In this document: piece after piece, positions 34,250 through 43,707 of the stretch
Layout of the letters: every line of letters begins with the position of its first letter
Numbering within the stretch: position 1 is the first letter of the stretch
Source: JADKIH01 sp043747595
GTDB lineage: Bacteria > Bacteroidota > Bacteroidia > AKYH767-A > 2013-40CM-41-45
Length of the DNA stretch: 56,590 nt
Assembly (NCBI GenBank): GCA_043747595.1
Contig: JAYTOX010000044.1
Location: 1 to 56,590, forward strand
Reading direction: 5' to 3'
Program-made: the position numbers and the translations under genes
The notes under the pieces: generated by a model
The model's database searches: none
Told to the model about the DNA's origin: nothing
The model's input: the letters and a program-made list of their open reading frames with translations, nothing else

Positions 34250-34810
34250 ATGAAAACAATTGCAATAATAATACTAATATTATTTACTGCAGAGATTAGT
34301 TTTACGCAGGAGAATAATTTATTATTTACCAATTCAGGCACGATAACATTTCGTTCAGAGTCACAGCAAGAATTAATTAATTCAACATCTGAAGACATGC
34401 GTGGATTGATAGATCCAATTCATAAGACATTTGCATTCAAGGTAACAATAAGAACATTCAAAGGTTTTAACAGTGCACTTCAACAAGAACATTTCAACGA
34501 AAAATTTTTAGAGTCTGACAAATATCCTGAAGCCTCATTTATTGGAAAAATTATAGAAGATATAGATTTTAAAACAGACGGCAAATACGAAATTAGAGCA
34601 AAAGGGAAATTATGGATCCATGGCAAGGAAGAAGAGCGAATAATTAAATCGAACATACAAATCAACAAAGGGAAACTGAATATAGAATCACATTTCAGTG
34701 TATTTCTTTCAGACTTTAATATAAAAGTACCTAAAGTAGTACATGAAAAGGTAGCAAGTGAAATAAATGTTGAGATCAAAGCAGTGATGCAAAGAAAAAC
34801 GAATAATTAA
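34250..34810 (+). CDS. YceI-family periplasmic lipid-binding protein (copy 1)
   Basis: Protein of 186 residues: signal peptide (1-19) and a YceI lipocalin-like barrel. YceI proteins bind polyisoprenoids or quinones in other bacteria; the ligand here is unknown. The core FNSALQQEHFNEKFLESDKYPEASFIGKI closely matches the second copy at 39610. Its stop overlaps the ATG of the propeller kinase by one base, so the two are made together. That coupling suggests the YceI ligand or its supply is linked to the signal. Confidence 0.9.
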   Translation: MKTIAIIILILFTAEISFTQENNLLFTNSGTITFRSESQQELINSTSEDMRGLIDPIHKTFAFKVTIRTFKGFNSALQQEHFNEKFLESDKYPEASFIGKIIEDIDFKTDGKYEIRAKGKLWIHGKEEERIIKSNIQINKGKLNIESHFSVFLSDFNIKVPKVVHEKVASEINVEIKAVMQRKTNN

Positions 34811-37701
34811 TGTCAAAACTAAGAATAGTTGCACTGCTTATAATTTGTGTTTTAAATTTATCGAATAAAACACAATGCCAAAATCTTTATTCTAAATCGT
34901 TCGATATTCGAACAGAGGCCTCACGTCCAAAATTTACAAAACTTTTTTGTGACCACAACGGACTTATTTGGTGTGGCACAGATAAAGGAGTCTTTACTTT
35001 TAACGGAATTTCATTTAATAAAATTCAAAGCAGCGATAGTGTTTCAAACAAAAAAGTTTCGGCTATTTATGAGACTAGAGACGGCGTTAAATGGATTGGT
35101 TATGAAAATGGCAAATTAGCAAAGATTGTACAAAACCAATTTACAAATTACAATCCACAAGAAGGTTTTCCTAAATCAGAAATTAGCTCATTTGCGGAAG
35201 ACAAAAATGGAGTAATTTATTTTTCAACAAAGGGCGAAGGAGTTTATTGTATCGAACGAGGGCGAATGTATAACATCGACCATGATGATGGACTCACGGA
35301 CGACTATTGTTATTCGATGACAGAATTACCAGATGGAAGAATTTGCGTGGGTACCGATGGCGGAGTGAACTTTATTACTTTTAAAAATGGGGTAAAAAGA
35401 ATATCATCATTCAATACAATTCAAGGGCTACCAGACGATATAGTACGAGTAGTATATCTCGATAAAAATAAAAAATTATGGTTAGGTTTTCAAGAAAAAG
35501 GAATATGCGAATTTGATTATTATAAAAATTCAATTGCTTTTGTTCCGAATAATCTTTCAACAAATCAGGTTAATCAGATAATTAATGTTGATGATGCATT
35601 ATGGATAAATCTGGAAGGAGACAAACTTAAAAAGTATGACAAATATGGGAAAGTAAGTGAAATTACATTAGAAAATGGAATACCAATTAATTCTGGTGAT
35701 CTTATTACAGATAAAGAGAACAATGTATGGCTAACAGAGTCAATCCATCTGATAAGAACAACCGGAAATAAAATGACATCTTTTTCTACAATTTCAGGAA
35801 AGGCCATCAGTTATGTACATTGTTTATTGGTAGACCAATTTGGCGCTTTATGGTATTCACCAGATAAAAACCTGGCACATTCATTTAAGAATCAGTTTGG
35901 AGAATGGACGACTGAAACATTTAAGATTCAACCTGAAAACCACATAGCCGACATTGTAAGTTTGTATGAAGATAAATATGGTTTTATTTGGATTGGAACA
36001 TTGGGCGATGGAATGTTTAGGTTAAATCCAAAAACAGGGAAAGCAAAATCATTTTCTGAAAATCAAAATTTAGAAGAGTCAAGCATACTATGCATTAATG
36101 GGCAAGAAGACAAAATTTGGGTTGGTGGGTTTAATGGAGTAAATGTATATAATATTAAAAAGGATGGCGAAAAAGAAAGCGCGATCATTATTAAAGATAC
36201 AACAGGATCAGTTTTGTCGAATGATTACGTGTATAGTATTTTTATAGATAGCAATAAAAGAGTTTGGTTTGGCACAGACGAACACGGTGTTTACTATTTA
36301 GACAAGAAGAATTTCATAAATTTACCTATGAACAAAGGTTCAGTACATTCATTTACAGAAGACAAAGAAGGTAAAATATGGTTTTGCATGCAAGATGCCG
36401 GTTTAGCGTATTACCAAAACAATCAGATCAATTATTTTGGAGTACAAAATGGACTTTCAGACCCATCGCCAGTTTCATTGAGGGCAATGAAAAACGGTAA
36501 AATTATTATTGCTCATCCAAATGGATTTGATATTATAGATCCGAAACAGATGGTAATTACATATCATTCAAGCGAAGAGAACTTATCAGATATCAATCCC
36601 GATTTAAATACAATCTCAGAATCAATTGACAGTACAATTTGGATAGGCACTGAGAAAGGTATAATTCATTATGATCCATTTTCAGATTTAAGAATTGACC
36701 AACCATTGCTATCATTTCAAGGAATCAAAGTTAATTCAAGCAATACAATTACAAATCAAACTAAATTTAGTTTTGATGAAAACAATTTGCGTTTTGACAT
36801 CAATGGATTATGGTATTCCGATCCACAAAAAGTTACTTACTTGTTTTTTCTACAAGGATATTCATCGAATTGGGAAAAAACAAAAGAGCAAAGTTTTGTA
36901 TTTTCAAAACTTCCTCCGGGAAAATATATATTAAAGGTCAAATCGAGTTTGAATAACAACTTTGAGAAAAGTCCAATTATAGCATACACATTTAGCATCG
37001 CCCCTCCTTTTTGGCAGACGTGGTGGTTTAAAGCAGCTTTAAGTTTATTAATTATTATCACATTAGTTTTAATAATAAAGCGTCGAGAAAAAAGATTAAG
37101 GAACATAGATCTATTAAACAAAGAAAGAATAGAATTTCAATTTGAAACACTCAAGAATCAAGTTAATCCGCATTTTCTTTTTAATAGTTTTAATACATTA
37201 ATCAGTATCATTGAGACCAATTCAGAACTTGCTGTAGAATATGTAGAAAAGCTTTCTGAATTTTTCAGAAGTATTGTTAATTATCGCGATAAAAATTTGA
37301 TTTTGATTGAAGAAGAATTATTGTTATTAGATAATTATATATTTATCCAGAAAAAACGATTCGGGCATAATTTAAATATAGCGATAAATGTAAGCCAAGA
37401 AGTTAAAACAAATTATTCAATACCACCACTTACACTTCAGTTGCTTGCAGAAAATGCAATCAAGCACAATATTATTTCCAAAGACTCTCCACTTCAAATA
37501 GAAGTATTTACCGATGGATTAAAGTCATTGATAGTTTCAAATACGATTAACAAGAAAACTACAAAAGACACTAGTTCCGGAATGGGTTTGCAAAATATTA
37601 CAGGCAGATACAAACTCCTTACAGAAGAAAATATATCAATTGAAGAAACTGCTCTACGCTTTAAGGTAACACTCCCACTAATAAACTCTGCTAAAAAATG
37701 A
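34810..37701 (+). CDS. Two-component propeller histidine kinase (LytS/YehU type)
   Basis: Membrane sensor kinase of 963 residues: signal peptide (about 1-23), periplasmic two-component-propeller repeats (about 40-620, units such as GLIWCGTDKGVFTFNG and FIWIGTLGDGMFRLNP), a Y_Y_Y domain (about 635-730), one membrane helix (about 740-757), and a cytosolic His_kinase domain with phospho-acceptor His788 (NQVNPHFLFNSFN) and an HATPase (LAENAIKHN, GMGLQNITGRY). Twin propellers sense extracellular ligands, often glycans, in Bacteroidetes. It overlaps the LytTR regulator gene by 4 nt, its certain partner. Confidence 0.93.
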   Translation: MSKLRIVALLIICVLNLSNKTQCQNLYSKSFDIRTEASRPKFTKLFCDHNGLIWCGTDKGVFTFNGISFNKIQSSDSVSNKKVSAIYETRDGVKWIGYENGKLAKIVQNQFTNYNPQEGFPKSEISSFAEDKNGVIYFSTKGEGVYCIERGRMYNIDHDDGLTDDYCYSMTELPDGRICVGTDGGVNFITFKNGVKRISSFNTIQGLPDDIVRVVYLDKNKKLWLGFQEKGICEFDYYKNSIAFVPNNLSTNQVNQIINVDDALWINLEGDKLKKYDKYGKVSEITLENGIPINSGDLITDKENNVWLTESIHLIRTTGNKMTSFSTISGKAISYVHCLLVDQFGALWYSPDKNLAHSFKNQFGEWTTETFKIQPENHIADIVSLYEDKYGFIWIGTLGDGMFRLNPKTGKAKSFSENQNLEESSILCINGQEDKIWVGGFNGVNVYNIKKDGEKESAIIIKDTTGSVLSNDYVYSIFIDSNKRVWFGTDEHGVYYLDKKNFINLPMNKGSVHSFTEDKEGKIWFCMQDAGLAYYQNNQINYFGVQNGLSDPSPVSLRAMKNGKIIIAHPNGFDIIDPKQMVITYHSSEENLSDINPDLNTISESIDSTIWIGTEKGIIHYDPFSDLRIDQPLLSFQGIKVNSSNTITNQTKFSFDENNLRFDINGLWYSDPQKVTYLFFLQGYSSNWEKTKEQSFVFSKLPPGKYILKVKSSLNNNFEKSPIIAYTFSIAPPFWQTWWFKAALSLLIIITLVLIIKRREKRLRNIDLLNKERIEFQFETLKNQVNPHFLFNSFNTLISIIETNSELAVEYVEKLSEFFRSIVNYRDKNLILIEEELLLLDNYIFIQKKRFGHNLNIAINVSQEVKTNYSIPPLTLQLLAENAIKHNIISKDSPLQIEVFTDGLKSLIVSNTINKKTTKDTSSGMGLQNITGRYKLLTEENISIEETALRFKVTLPLINSAKK

Positions 37702-38465
37702 ACATACTAATTATTGAAGACGAAGAACCGGCAGCAATTAGATTGCAAAAAATGATACTAGAAATAACTCCGGAGGCTAAAATATTAGGTGTACTTGATT
37801 CAATAAAATCAACCATAAAATGGTTTGAAACTAATTCAGCACCAGATTTAATATTTATGGATATAAACCTATCCGATGGAAATAGTTTTGAAATATTTGA
37901 AAAAATAAAAATTATTACACCAATCATTTTTACAACAGCTTACGATGAATTTGCATTGAAAGCCTTTAAAGTAAATAGCGTAGAATATTTATTAAAGCCA
38001 ATTAACAAAGAAAATCTTACGACTGCAATAAATAAGTTTAAGCAATTTCATGCTACTAATACGGCATATATAGAGCGGTTGAATCAAGTAGTAGAAAATT
38101 TTCAAGACCAGAAGTCAGCGATTAAAAAAAGATTTTTAATTCGATATGGAGAACATATTAAGAGTATAGATATCGAAAACGTAGCATATTTTTATACCGA
38201 AGGAAAAATCAATTTTCTTAAGACAAAAGACAACCATACATTTCCAATTGAATACAACTTAGACCGTTTGGAATCACTGATTGATCATCAAAAGTTTTTC
38301 AGAATAAACAGGCAATTCATTATCAGTGTAGACTCCATCGATCAAATGTTTTCCTATTCAAAATCGAGAGTTAAAATAAATTTAAAGCCAAAGATAGAAT
38401 TGGAAACAATAGTAAGCACTGAGCGATCTCCGCTTTTCAAAGAATGGCTTACGGGGAAAGAGTAG
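37698..38465 (+). CDS. LytTR-type response regulator
   Basis: Protein of 255 residues: receiver domain (1-120) with phospho-acceptor Asp55 (LIFMDINLSDG), acidic pocket IIEDEEPAA, conserved Thr in FTTAYDEFALKAF and Lys in YLLKPIN; then a LytTR DNA-binding domain (about 145-250, RFLIRYGEHIKSIDIENVAYFYTE ... FFRINRQFIIS). The gene overlaps the propeller kinase by 4 nt. Likely targets are the neighbouring YceI genes, but I could not find paired LytTR-type direct repeats in front of them. Confidence 0.93.
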   Translation: MNILIIEDEEPAAIRLQKMILEITPEAKILGVLDSIKSTIKWFETNSAPDLIFMDINLSDGNSFEIFEKIKIITPIIFTTAYDEFALKAFKVNSVEYLLKPINKENLTTAINKFKQFHATNTAYIERLNQVVENFQDQKSAIKKRFLIRYGEHIKSIDIENVAYFYTEGKINFLKTKDNHTFPIEYNLDRLESLIDHQKFFRINRQFIISVDSIDQMFSYSKSRVKINLKPKIELETIVSTERSPLFKEWLTGKE

Positions 38466-38830
38466 AAATCTTGACCAATAGAAAATATAAAATCGAGGTA
38501 TTAAGCTCTTAAACCACTTTCAAGTGCTTTTTTTTCTCGTTCAGCATCCTTGATAAAATAAACAAGGTTGTAGAAACGTACTTTTAAGTGTGGAATTCGA
38601 AAATGCAAGTGAATAAATACTAAAAAGAATTCGCTGCGTCTCCTTCAGTTAAAAGATTTGATTGCTTAGAAAAATCGTAATCAAACTTATTGATTGAGTA
38701 ATTATCGAAAGTTTAATTGAAAAACAAATCAGCAACTCTTTTAATTTCGGCACAAAAAATGCGAAGAGTACTAGCAAGAAAATAAGGAGAACAAAAATTG
38801 AGATATTACAACTAAGTAAAGCTCACAACG
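38466..38830. other. Noncoding spacer after the LytTR regulator
   Basis: 365 bp without a recognisable gene. A weak terminator-like hairpin, CACT-TTCA-AGTG at 38515-38526 followed by eight T after one C, lies 50 nt past the regulator stop. The rest is AT-rich with no promoter matching the consensus. Confidence 0.5.
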
Positions 38831-39052
38831 ATGAAAAAATTATATCTGACATTGGCGATATTTGGAGTAATAGTTAATCTAGGAGCTACATTAATAGATA
38901 TAGATACCGAAATCACATTTCAAACAAGTTCAATTAAAATTGACCAAGAGAGCCGAATTAATGAGGTAAAAAGTATAAATGAGTTTATCTTTTTAAATTA
39001 TAATTGTCCTCCAAATCATCAGTCATTGAAATATATCTTAAACAACGATTGA
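38831..39052 (+). CDS. Small secreted protein, unknown
   Basis: Predicted 73-residue protein beginning MKKLYLTLAIFGVIVNLGAT, a convincing signal peptide, followed by about 50 polar residues with one cysteine near the end (NYNCPPNHQS). No family recognised. It lies between the LytTR regulator and the OB-fold gene, both on the same strand. The lysine-rich start and signal peptide support a real gene, but the length and lack of homology I can recall keep confidence low. Confidence 0.4.
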   Translation: MKKLYLTLAIFGVIVNLGATLIDIDTEITFQTSSIKIDQESRINEVKSINEFIFLNYNCPPNHQSLKYILNND

Positions 39053-39177
39053 AATTCAAATAAAAAGGCAGTTATTCTAATTAAAAAATTAATTTAGTAT
39101 GAAGAACAACCTAAATGTCAGGAATTAATTAAAAAAACAAGATCGATATAAGATTCAACCTTATCTTAGACATTAAT

Positions 39178-39591
39178 ATGAAAAAGAAAATCCTCCTTTC
39201 ACTACTTATTTTGGCTCTAGCCGGTGGTTCATTTGGGTATTATTTATTCAACAAGCCGCACCAAAGTATTTCGAATCAAGATCCGGATTACAAAATGGAA
39301 TCTTCTACGTTAATTTCAAACTATGAAAAAGATGAAACAGCAGCAAATAAGCAGTATTTAGGTAAAATAATAGAAGTAATAGGTACTGTTTCTGAAAAAA
39401 CAATTGACGCAAAGGGGAAATTAAATGTGACATTAGCGGGTCCCGATTTAGCAGGAATTGGTTGTGTATTTGAAAATATTAAATCAGCCCAACTGGCTTC
39501 AATTTCAGAAGGTCAGAAAATAAAAATAAAAGGAATCTGTACAGGAGTACTTATGGATGTCGTACTTGTTGACTGCGTTTTAACAAACTAA
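39178..39591 (+). CDS. tRNA_anti-like OB-fold protein, membrane-anchored or secreted
   Basis: Protein of 137 residues: hydrophobic N-terminus (about 4-24, uncleaved anchor or signal peptide), then a small OB-fold (YLGKIIEVIGTVSEKTID ... GIGCVFENIKS ... SEGQKIKIKGICTGVLMDVVLVDCVL). This build is the tRNA_anti-like family; despite its name the secreted forms are not known to bind RNA. Two conserved cysteines (in GIGCVF and KGICTG) may pair. It precedes the second YceI gene by 18 nt, so these two form one transcript. Confidence 0.85.
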   Translation: MKKKILLSLLILALAGGSFGYYLFNKPHQSISNQDPDYKMESSTLISNYEKDETAANKQYLGKIIEVIGTVSEKTIDAKGKLNVTLAGPDLAGIGCVFENIKSAQLASISEGQKIKIKGICTGVLMDVVLVDCVLTN

Positions 39592-39609
39592 TCAAACTAT
39601 AAAAAATAG

Positions 39610-40173
39610 ATGAGAAAATTAATGCCACTTGTAGTATTAATCCTTACTACTTTATTTTCATCTGGTCAAACCAGATATTTTACAAAAAATGGGAAGATCC
39701 ACTTTGACTGTACTACACCATCATCGCCTGAAAGTATAGATGGCACAAATGAAAAAGCTACAAGCGTAATAGATGCAAGTAGTGGAGCAATAGAGTTTGC
39801 TGTACTGATGAAAGCATTTGAGTTTCAAAAAGCATTGATGCAAGAACACTTTAATGAAAACTATGTTGAATCGGACAAGTTTCCAAAAGCTACATTCAAA
39901 GGTAACATAACAAATTTTTCGACCATCAATTTGAGTAAAGATGGAAATTACCCGGCGACGGTAAAAGGACAAATGACATTACATGGAATTACAAAAGAAG
40001 TTTCTGCAAACGGAACTGTTACTACAAAAGGAGGAGCTATAACTTCAGCTCAATCTGAGTTTAAATTGTTATTGAAAGATTTCGATGTAACAATTCCCTC
40101 AGTAGTTCAGGATAAGGTAGCTAAAGAAGCAAAGATTCGTCTTGATTTAACTTACCAACCGGTAATAAAATAA
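39610..40173 (+). CDS. YceI-family periplasmic lipid-binding protein (copy 2)
   Basis: Paralogue of the YceI protein at 34250: 187 residues, signal peptide (1-19), lipocalin-like barrel with FQKALMQEHFNENYVESDKFPKATFKGNI and the later GQMTLHGITKEVSANGTVT block typical of YceI. It sits behind the OB-fold gene and ahead of a strong terminator. The pair of YceI genes flanking a sensor system suggests shared regulation (inference). Confidence 0.92.
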   Translation: MRKLMPLVVLILTTLFSSGQTRYFTKNGKIHFDCTTPSSPESIDGTNEKATSVIDASSGAIEFAVLMKAFEFQKALMQEHFNENYVESDKFPKATFKGNITNFSTINLSKDGNYPATVKGQMTLHGITKEVSANGTVTTKGGAITSAQSEFKLLLKDFDVTIPSVVQDKVAKEAKIRLDLTYQPVIK

Positions 40174-40196
40174 AATTGGGTTTATTATTAGTGCTT

Positions 40197-40238
40197 AAAG
40201 CCCTTATCCAGCAAATTGGATGAGGGCTTTAAAATTTT
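40197..40238. terminator. Bidirectional terminator between YceI-2 and DoxX
   Basis: AAAGCCCTTATCCA (40197-40210) pairs with TGGATGAGGGCTTT (40217-40230; one wobble) around a 6-nt loop. The outer A/T pairs give a U tail in both directions. It sits between two convergent genes. Confidence 0.88.
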
Positions 40239-40266
40239 AAATGATTAGCATTAAAGTTAAGAACAT

Positions 40267-40704
40267 CTAGTAAATAAAATGGATGAAATTTATTTGTGGA
40301 AACAATAGATGATCGAATGAGATTTTGTCTTCGCTAAAAGGGATTAACCAAAGAATTACAATGAAAGTTATACGAGGGAAATAATATTGCATATCCCACA
40401 TTGGATTCATGGCAGAAAAAGACAAGGCAACAAACAACAAATTTAAAGATAAAAAGGCAAGGACATAAAATTTAAATAATCCAACAAACAATAACATCCC
40501 GCCAATTAATTCAATCCAAGAAGAGATATAAATTAGAAATCTTAATATAGAGTGATTGATTGAAAATCGTTTACTCAAATCATCAAACACATTAACAACA
40601 TTAATTACTTTAACATTAAAAATTTTATCAAAACCTTGAAAAAAAAACAGAGCCCCTGCTACCGTTCTAATTAATAAAGAAACATATTGTAAATTTTCCA
40701 TCAC
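40267..40704 (-). CDS. DoxX-like membrane protein
   Basis: Inner-membrane protein of 145 residues with four hydrophobic helices. The first has the DoxX-type pattern LIRTVAGALFFFQGFDKIF and the second IYISSWIELIGGMLLFVGLF. DoxX relatives associate with quinone or thiosulfate oxidation or redox homeostasis; the role here is unknown. A perfect -7 box TAAATTTG (40719-40726, minus) lies 15 nt upstream, without a matching -33. Confidence 0.75.
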   Translation of the reverse strand: MMENLQYVSLLIRTVAGALFFFQGFDKIFNVKVINVVNVFDDLSKRFSINHSILRFLIYISSWIELIGGMLLFVGLFKFYVLAFLSLNLLFVALSFSAMNPMWDMQYYFPRITFIVILWLIPFSEDKISFDHLLFPQINFIHFIY

Positions 40705-41037
40705 TCTTTTTAGTTTATCAAATTTAAAGAAATTTTAGTTAGAATATAAAATAATTTTCATTTTAAAATTAGATTTATTAAACATGTAGAATCATTATTT
40801 TTACAAGGGCATAAATTATTTTCATTGAGAATTTCAAACACTAATTTACATCACTCACAACAAAAAGATTTATCTCCTGAAATGATAATTTCGTTCTAAC
40901 AGTTTTAACCGCAATGAAAACAAGTAGTTTCTATTTGTACAGTTTGGTTCAACGTTTAAAATTTCGACCAAAAATAAAATAATAAATTCTTGAAAAGAGC
41001 GAGAATGATCAAACTTTAAAATGACAAAAATCATTTT
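40705..41037. other. Spacer upstream of the DoxX-like gene, with ATGACA-type inverted repeat
   Basis: 333 bp, very AT-rich, no gene. It contains the inverted repeat ATGAC-AAAA-ATCAT at 41021-41034, immediately after the stop of the Omp85-like gene. That repeat could be the barrel gene's weak terminator or a Crp/Fnr-type site (see findings). A -7-like box lies near the DoxX start. Confidence 0.45.
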
Positions 41038-42135
41038 TTAAAAAGCTTCTTTCAAAATAATATATAAACCATTTTCACCTTCGCCTCTACCATAATCTAA
41101 TCTAAGGTTGAGTTTTTCTTTTTTCTCGACCATAAATCGCAATCCGGCACCATAAGCAAAATGTACCTTATCGAATGAAAAACGACTTGTCTCAGGGCTC
41201 ACTTCACCTGCTGATGCAAACACAGTAATCCCAAATCGATTATAAATATGTTGCCTCCATTCAGTCTGTGCAGTCAAAATATCTTTATCAGAGAATCTTC
41301 CTTTATAAAAACCACGCATCATTTCTGACCCACCAATCATTGCCAAATTCCTGATAGGCACATCCCCAACATTAAATTTTCCAAACCCATGAAGAGCTAG
41401 CACTGCATTTTCATTGATTGCATAGAATTTTTTTAATTCAATAGAATTAGTTGAAAAGTTGAAATCACCACCAATACTTTTCGAAAAAATGGTCGTATTT
41501 ATTTCAACAAATCCACCTTTCGTAGGAAAGAAAGCATTATTCCGCGAATCGTACGTTTCTAAAATACCAATTCCGGAGGTAGCACCACCAAATCGGCCGG
41601 CTACCTGATCTTTATCGAATATACCACCAGATTTATAAATAAAGTCTTTGGTAGTTTGAAATTCTGCGCTGACACCGAAATAGAGTTTGTGGTAAATTTT
41701 AAACAATATCTGCGGGTTGAAATAAAATTGTTTGATACTATATTCTTCTTCGTTCGAAGAAGGAGTATTATTACCAATCCCCCAAAATTTATCAGGATAA
41801 TAACTATATGAACTTTGCCATCTAAAAATTTTCTTTTCTTTTTTAAAATAAACCACAGACCCCAAAACGACGACCAATTGTTCTTTTAAAGTATAAAGGG
41901 ACAATAAATCGACATCAGAAGTTCGCACAGTAGAATCAGTTTTTGTCGTTTTAAAAAAATAAGCTGCAGCGAATCCAAAACCCACGTTTGTTTCAGGCGA
42001 TTTCAATAGAAAAGGTAAAATTAGGAACCCTGAGTGTTCTTTAGTCTTTACAGAATCAATTTTAGAAACATCTTTTCCCTGAGTTGCCAAATGAAATGTA
42101 AAGAAAGCAAGAAGAAAAATAATTTGACGCTGCAT
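41038..42135 (-). CDS. BamA/TamA-like (Omp85) outer-membrane barrel without POTRA domains
   Basis: Protein of 365 residues from ATG 42135 (signal peptide 1-19). The mature part is almost all barrel and carries the Omp85 C-terminal features ILETYDSRNNAFFPTKGGF and GGSEMMRGFYKGRFSDK, equivalent to the VRGF/Y motif. It ends in Phe (YIILKEAF). The usual POTRA repeats are missing, so it is a short surface-antigen-type member rather than the essential BamA. Its substrate is unknown. It follows hemN by 51 nt on the same strand. Confidence 0.83.
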   Translation of the reverse strand: MQRQIIFLLAFFTFHLATQGKDVSKIDSVKTKEHSGFLILPFLLKSPETNVGFGFAAAYFFKTTKTDSTVRTSDVDLLSLYTLKEQLVVVLGSVVYFKKEKKIFRWQSSYSYYPDKFWGIGNNTPSSNEEEYSIKQFYFNPQILFKIYHKLYFGVSAEFQTTKDFIYKSGGIFDKDQVAGRFGGATSGIGILETYDSRNNAFFPTKGGFVEINTTIFSKSIGGDFNFSTNSIELKKFYAINENAVLALHGFGKFNVGDVPIRNLAMIGGSEMMRGFYKGRFSDKDILTAQTEWRQHIYNRFGITVFASAGEVSPETSRFSFDKVHFAYGAGLRFMVEKKEKLNLRLDYGRGEGENGLYIILKEAF

Positions 42136-42186
42136 AATTTGTTCTGCAATATACAAAAAAGAGAACAAACACTGGGCTAAACTGTA

Positions 42187-43539
42187 TTAAACGGTTGAAC
42201 TGAATATGACAGAAGTCGGAGATTTTCTCAATAATCGCAAATCGAAAGCCATGCAGATATTACGGATAAATGCACGGCCTTTAGGTGTTACTTTTAGTTG
42301 AAATGGAGACAACTCTATGAGTTCGTCAGTTTCCAATTCAGATAATCGATCTAAAATTTTATCCATCTCAAGAAGTTGCAGATCGGGGTTTAACCAATTA
42401 GTTTCAAAACGACACATGATATTCAAGATGTGAGTTCTGATAATCTTATCTTCTTCATTCAACAGATGGCCTTTAATTATTGGCAATTCATTTTTATTGA
42501 TGTATTGGAAATACTCTTCAACAGTTTTAACATTTTGAACAAAGCAATCCCATGAGTCGCTTATTGAAGAAACGCCTAAGCCAATCAAAAGTTTGTTGCA
42601 ACTAGTTGTATACCCCATAAAATTTCTGTTCAATGAATTTTCCGTCATTGCATTAAATAAGACATCAGTCTTTAGCGCAAAGTGATCCATCCCAATCTCA
42701 ACATAGCCTACGTTTTCCAAAAGAATTTTTCCGGATTCATAAAGTAAACTTTTCATTGAGCCTACCGGTAAATCCTTTTCAGTAAATTTTCTTTGTCCGC
42801 GTTTGATCCAAGGAATATGCGCATAACTATAAAATGCAATTCGGTCGGGCCTTAAGAGGCAAACTTTATTAATTGTATCAATAACCGTATCTACTGTTTG
42901 CAACGGCAAACCATAAATCAAATCAAAGTTTATAGAAGTAAAACCAACTTGGCGTGCAACTTGAGTAATGTGTTCAACTTTTTCGAAGGATTGTTTCCGA
43001 TTAATTATTTTCTGAACTTCGATATTAAAATCTTGAATTCCAAAAGAAACGCGACGGAAACCCCAATGATAAAGTTCCTTCAAATGTTCAATTGTAGTAT
43101 TTTGCGGATGCGCTTCAAAACTACATTCAAGATCAACATGTTTATTTGCGAGTGAAAAAATTCCATCAAGCAAAAAAGCAAGGTTTTCGGGAGAAAAAAA
43201 AGTTGGAGTCCCACCACCCAAATGAATTTCTCTGATTGTTGGAACAATTTTTAACTTTTTAATATAAAGTGTCCATTCATTTAAGAGCGCTACGATGTAC
43301 GGCTCTTCTACAGAATGATTGGTAGTAATGCGTGTATTACAGCCACAATAAGTACAAAGGCTTTCACAAAAAGGTAGGTGTATATATAAACATAGATTTT
43401 GATCACCTTCCAATTGATCATTAACAGAATTCAACCAATTGGAAGAATCGGGTATTTTATCCCAATATGGCACAGTGGGATAACTAGTGTACCGGGGTCC
43501 AGCAACATTATATTTTCTAATCAATTCTGATTTGTTCAT
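42187..43539 (-). CDS. hemN: Oxygen-independent coproporphyrinogen III oxidase
   Basis: Radical-SAM enzyme of heme synthesis active without oxygen, forming protoporphyrinogen IX. The 450 residues and the start ELIRKYNVAGPRYTSYPTVPYW are those of true HemN rather than HemW. The 4Fe-4S cluster is bound by Cys58, Cys62 and Cys65 (HLPFCESLCTYCGC), and SAM binding involves EIHLGGGTPTFF. A perfect 18-bp palindrome lies 33 bp upstream of the start, and an ATGACA-type repeat lies further upstream, in keeping with low-oxygen control. Confidence 0.95.
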   Translation of the reverse strand: MNKSELIRKYNVAGPRYTSYPTVPYWDKIPDSSNWLNSVNDQLEGDQNLCLYIHLPFCESLCTYCGCNTRITTNHSVEEPYIVALLNEWTLYIKKLKIVPTIREIHLGGGTPTFFSPENLAFLLDGIFSLANKHVDLECSFEAHPQNTTIEHLKELYHWGFRRVSFGIQDFNIEVQKIINRKQSFEKVEHITQVARQVGFTSINFDLIYGLPLQTVDTVIDTINKVCLLRPDRIAFYSYAHIPWIKRGQRKFTEKDLPVGSMKSLLYESGKILLENVGYVEIGMDHFALKTDVLFNAMTENSLNRNFMGYTTSCNKLLIGLGVSSISDSWDCFVQNVKTVEEYFQYINKNELPIIKGHLLNEEDKIIRTHILNIMCRFETNWLNPDLQLLEMDKILDRLSELETDELIELSPFQLKVTPKGRAFIRNICMAFDLRLLRKSPTSVIFSSTV

Positions 43540-43572
43540 TTAAGACAATGTTAATGCAGCCAAATTTGCCTC

Positions 43573-43590
43573 TATCAAATACATTTGATA
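43573..43590. promoter_or_regulatory. 18-bp perfect palindrome upstream of hemN
   Basis: TATCAAA-TACA-TTTGATA. The half-sites are FNR-like triplets in reverse order (an FNR box is TTGAT-N4-ATCAA), so a dimeric regulator could bind here. It could also fold as a small hairpin. It lies 33 bp before the hemN ATG. Confidence 0.55.
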
Positions 43591-43680
43591 AAATCATCTG
43601 TAATGAAAACAGAGAAAAACAAATTGTATGTTTTGCTATTGAATTAATAATAAAAATGAGCAAAGTTTACAGTAAACAAA

Positions 43681-43694
43681 ATGACAAAAGTCAA
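43681..43694. promoter_or_regulatory. ATGACA-type inverted repeat, site B (hemN/usp spacer)
   Basis: ATGAC-AAAA-GTCAA, one of three related repeats in 41.0-44.7 kb. It lies 141 bp upstream of hemN and just behind the usp stop codon (43708). Confidence 0.4.
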
Positions 43695-43707
43695 GAAATG
43701 CAAAATA

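Noticed and set aside
41021..41034. Site A as only a terminator of the Omp85-like gene
   Set aside because: Kept as ambiguous: the stem is A/T-only apart from one G-C pair per arm and would be a weak terminator, while it shares seven bases with sites B and C.
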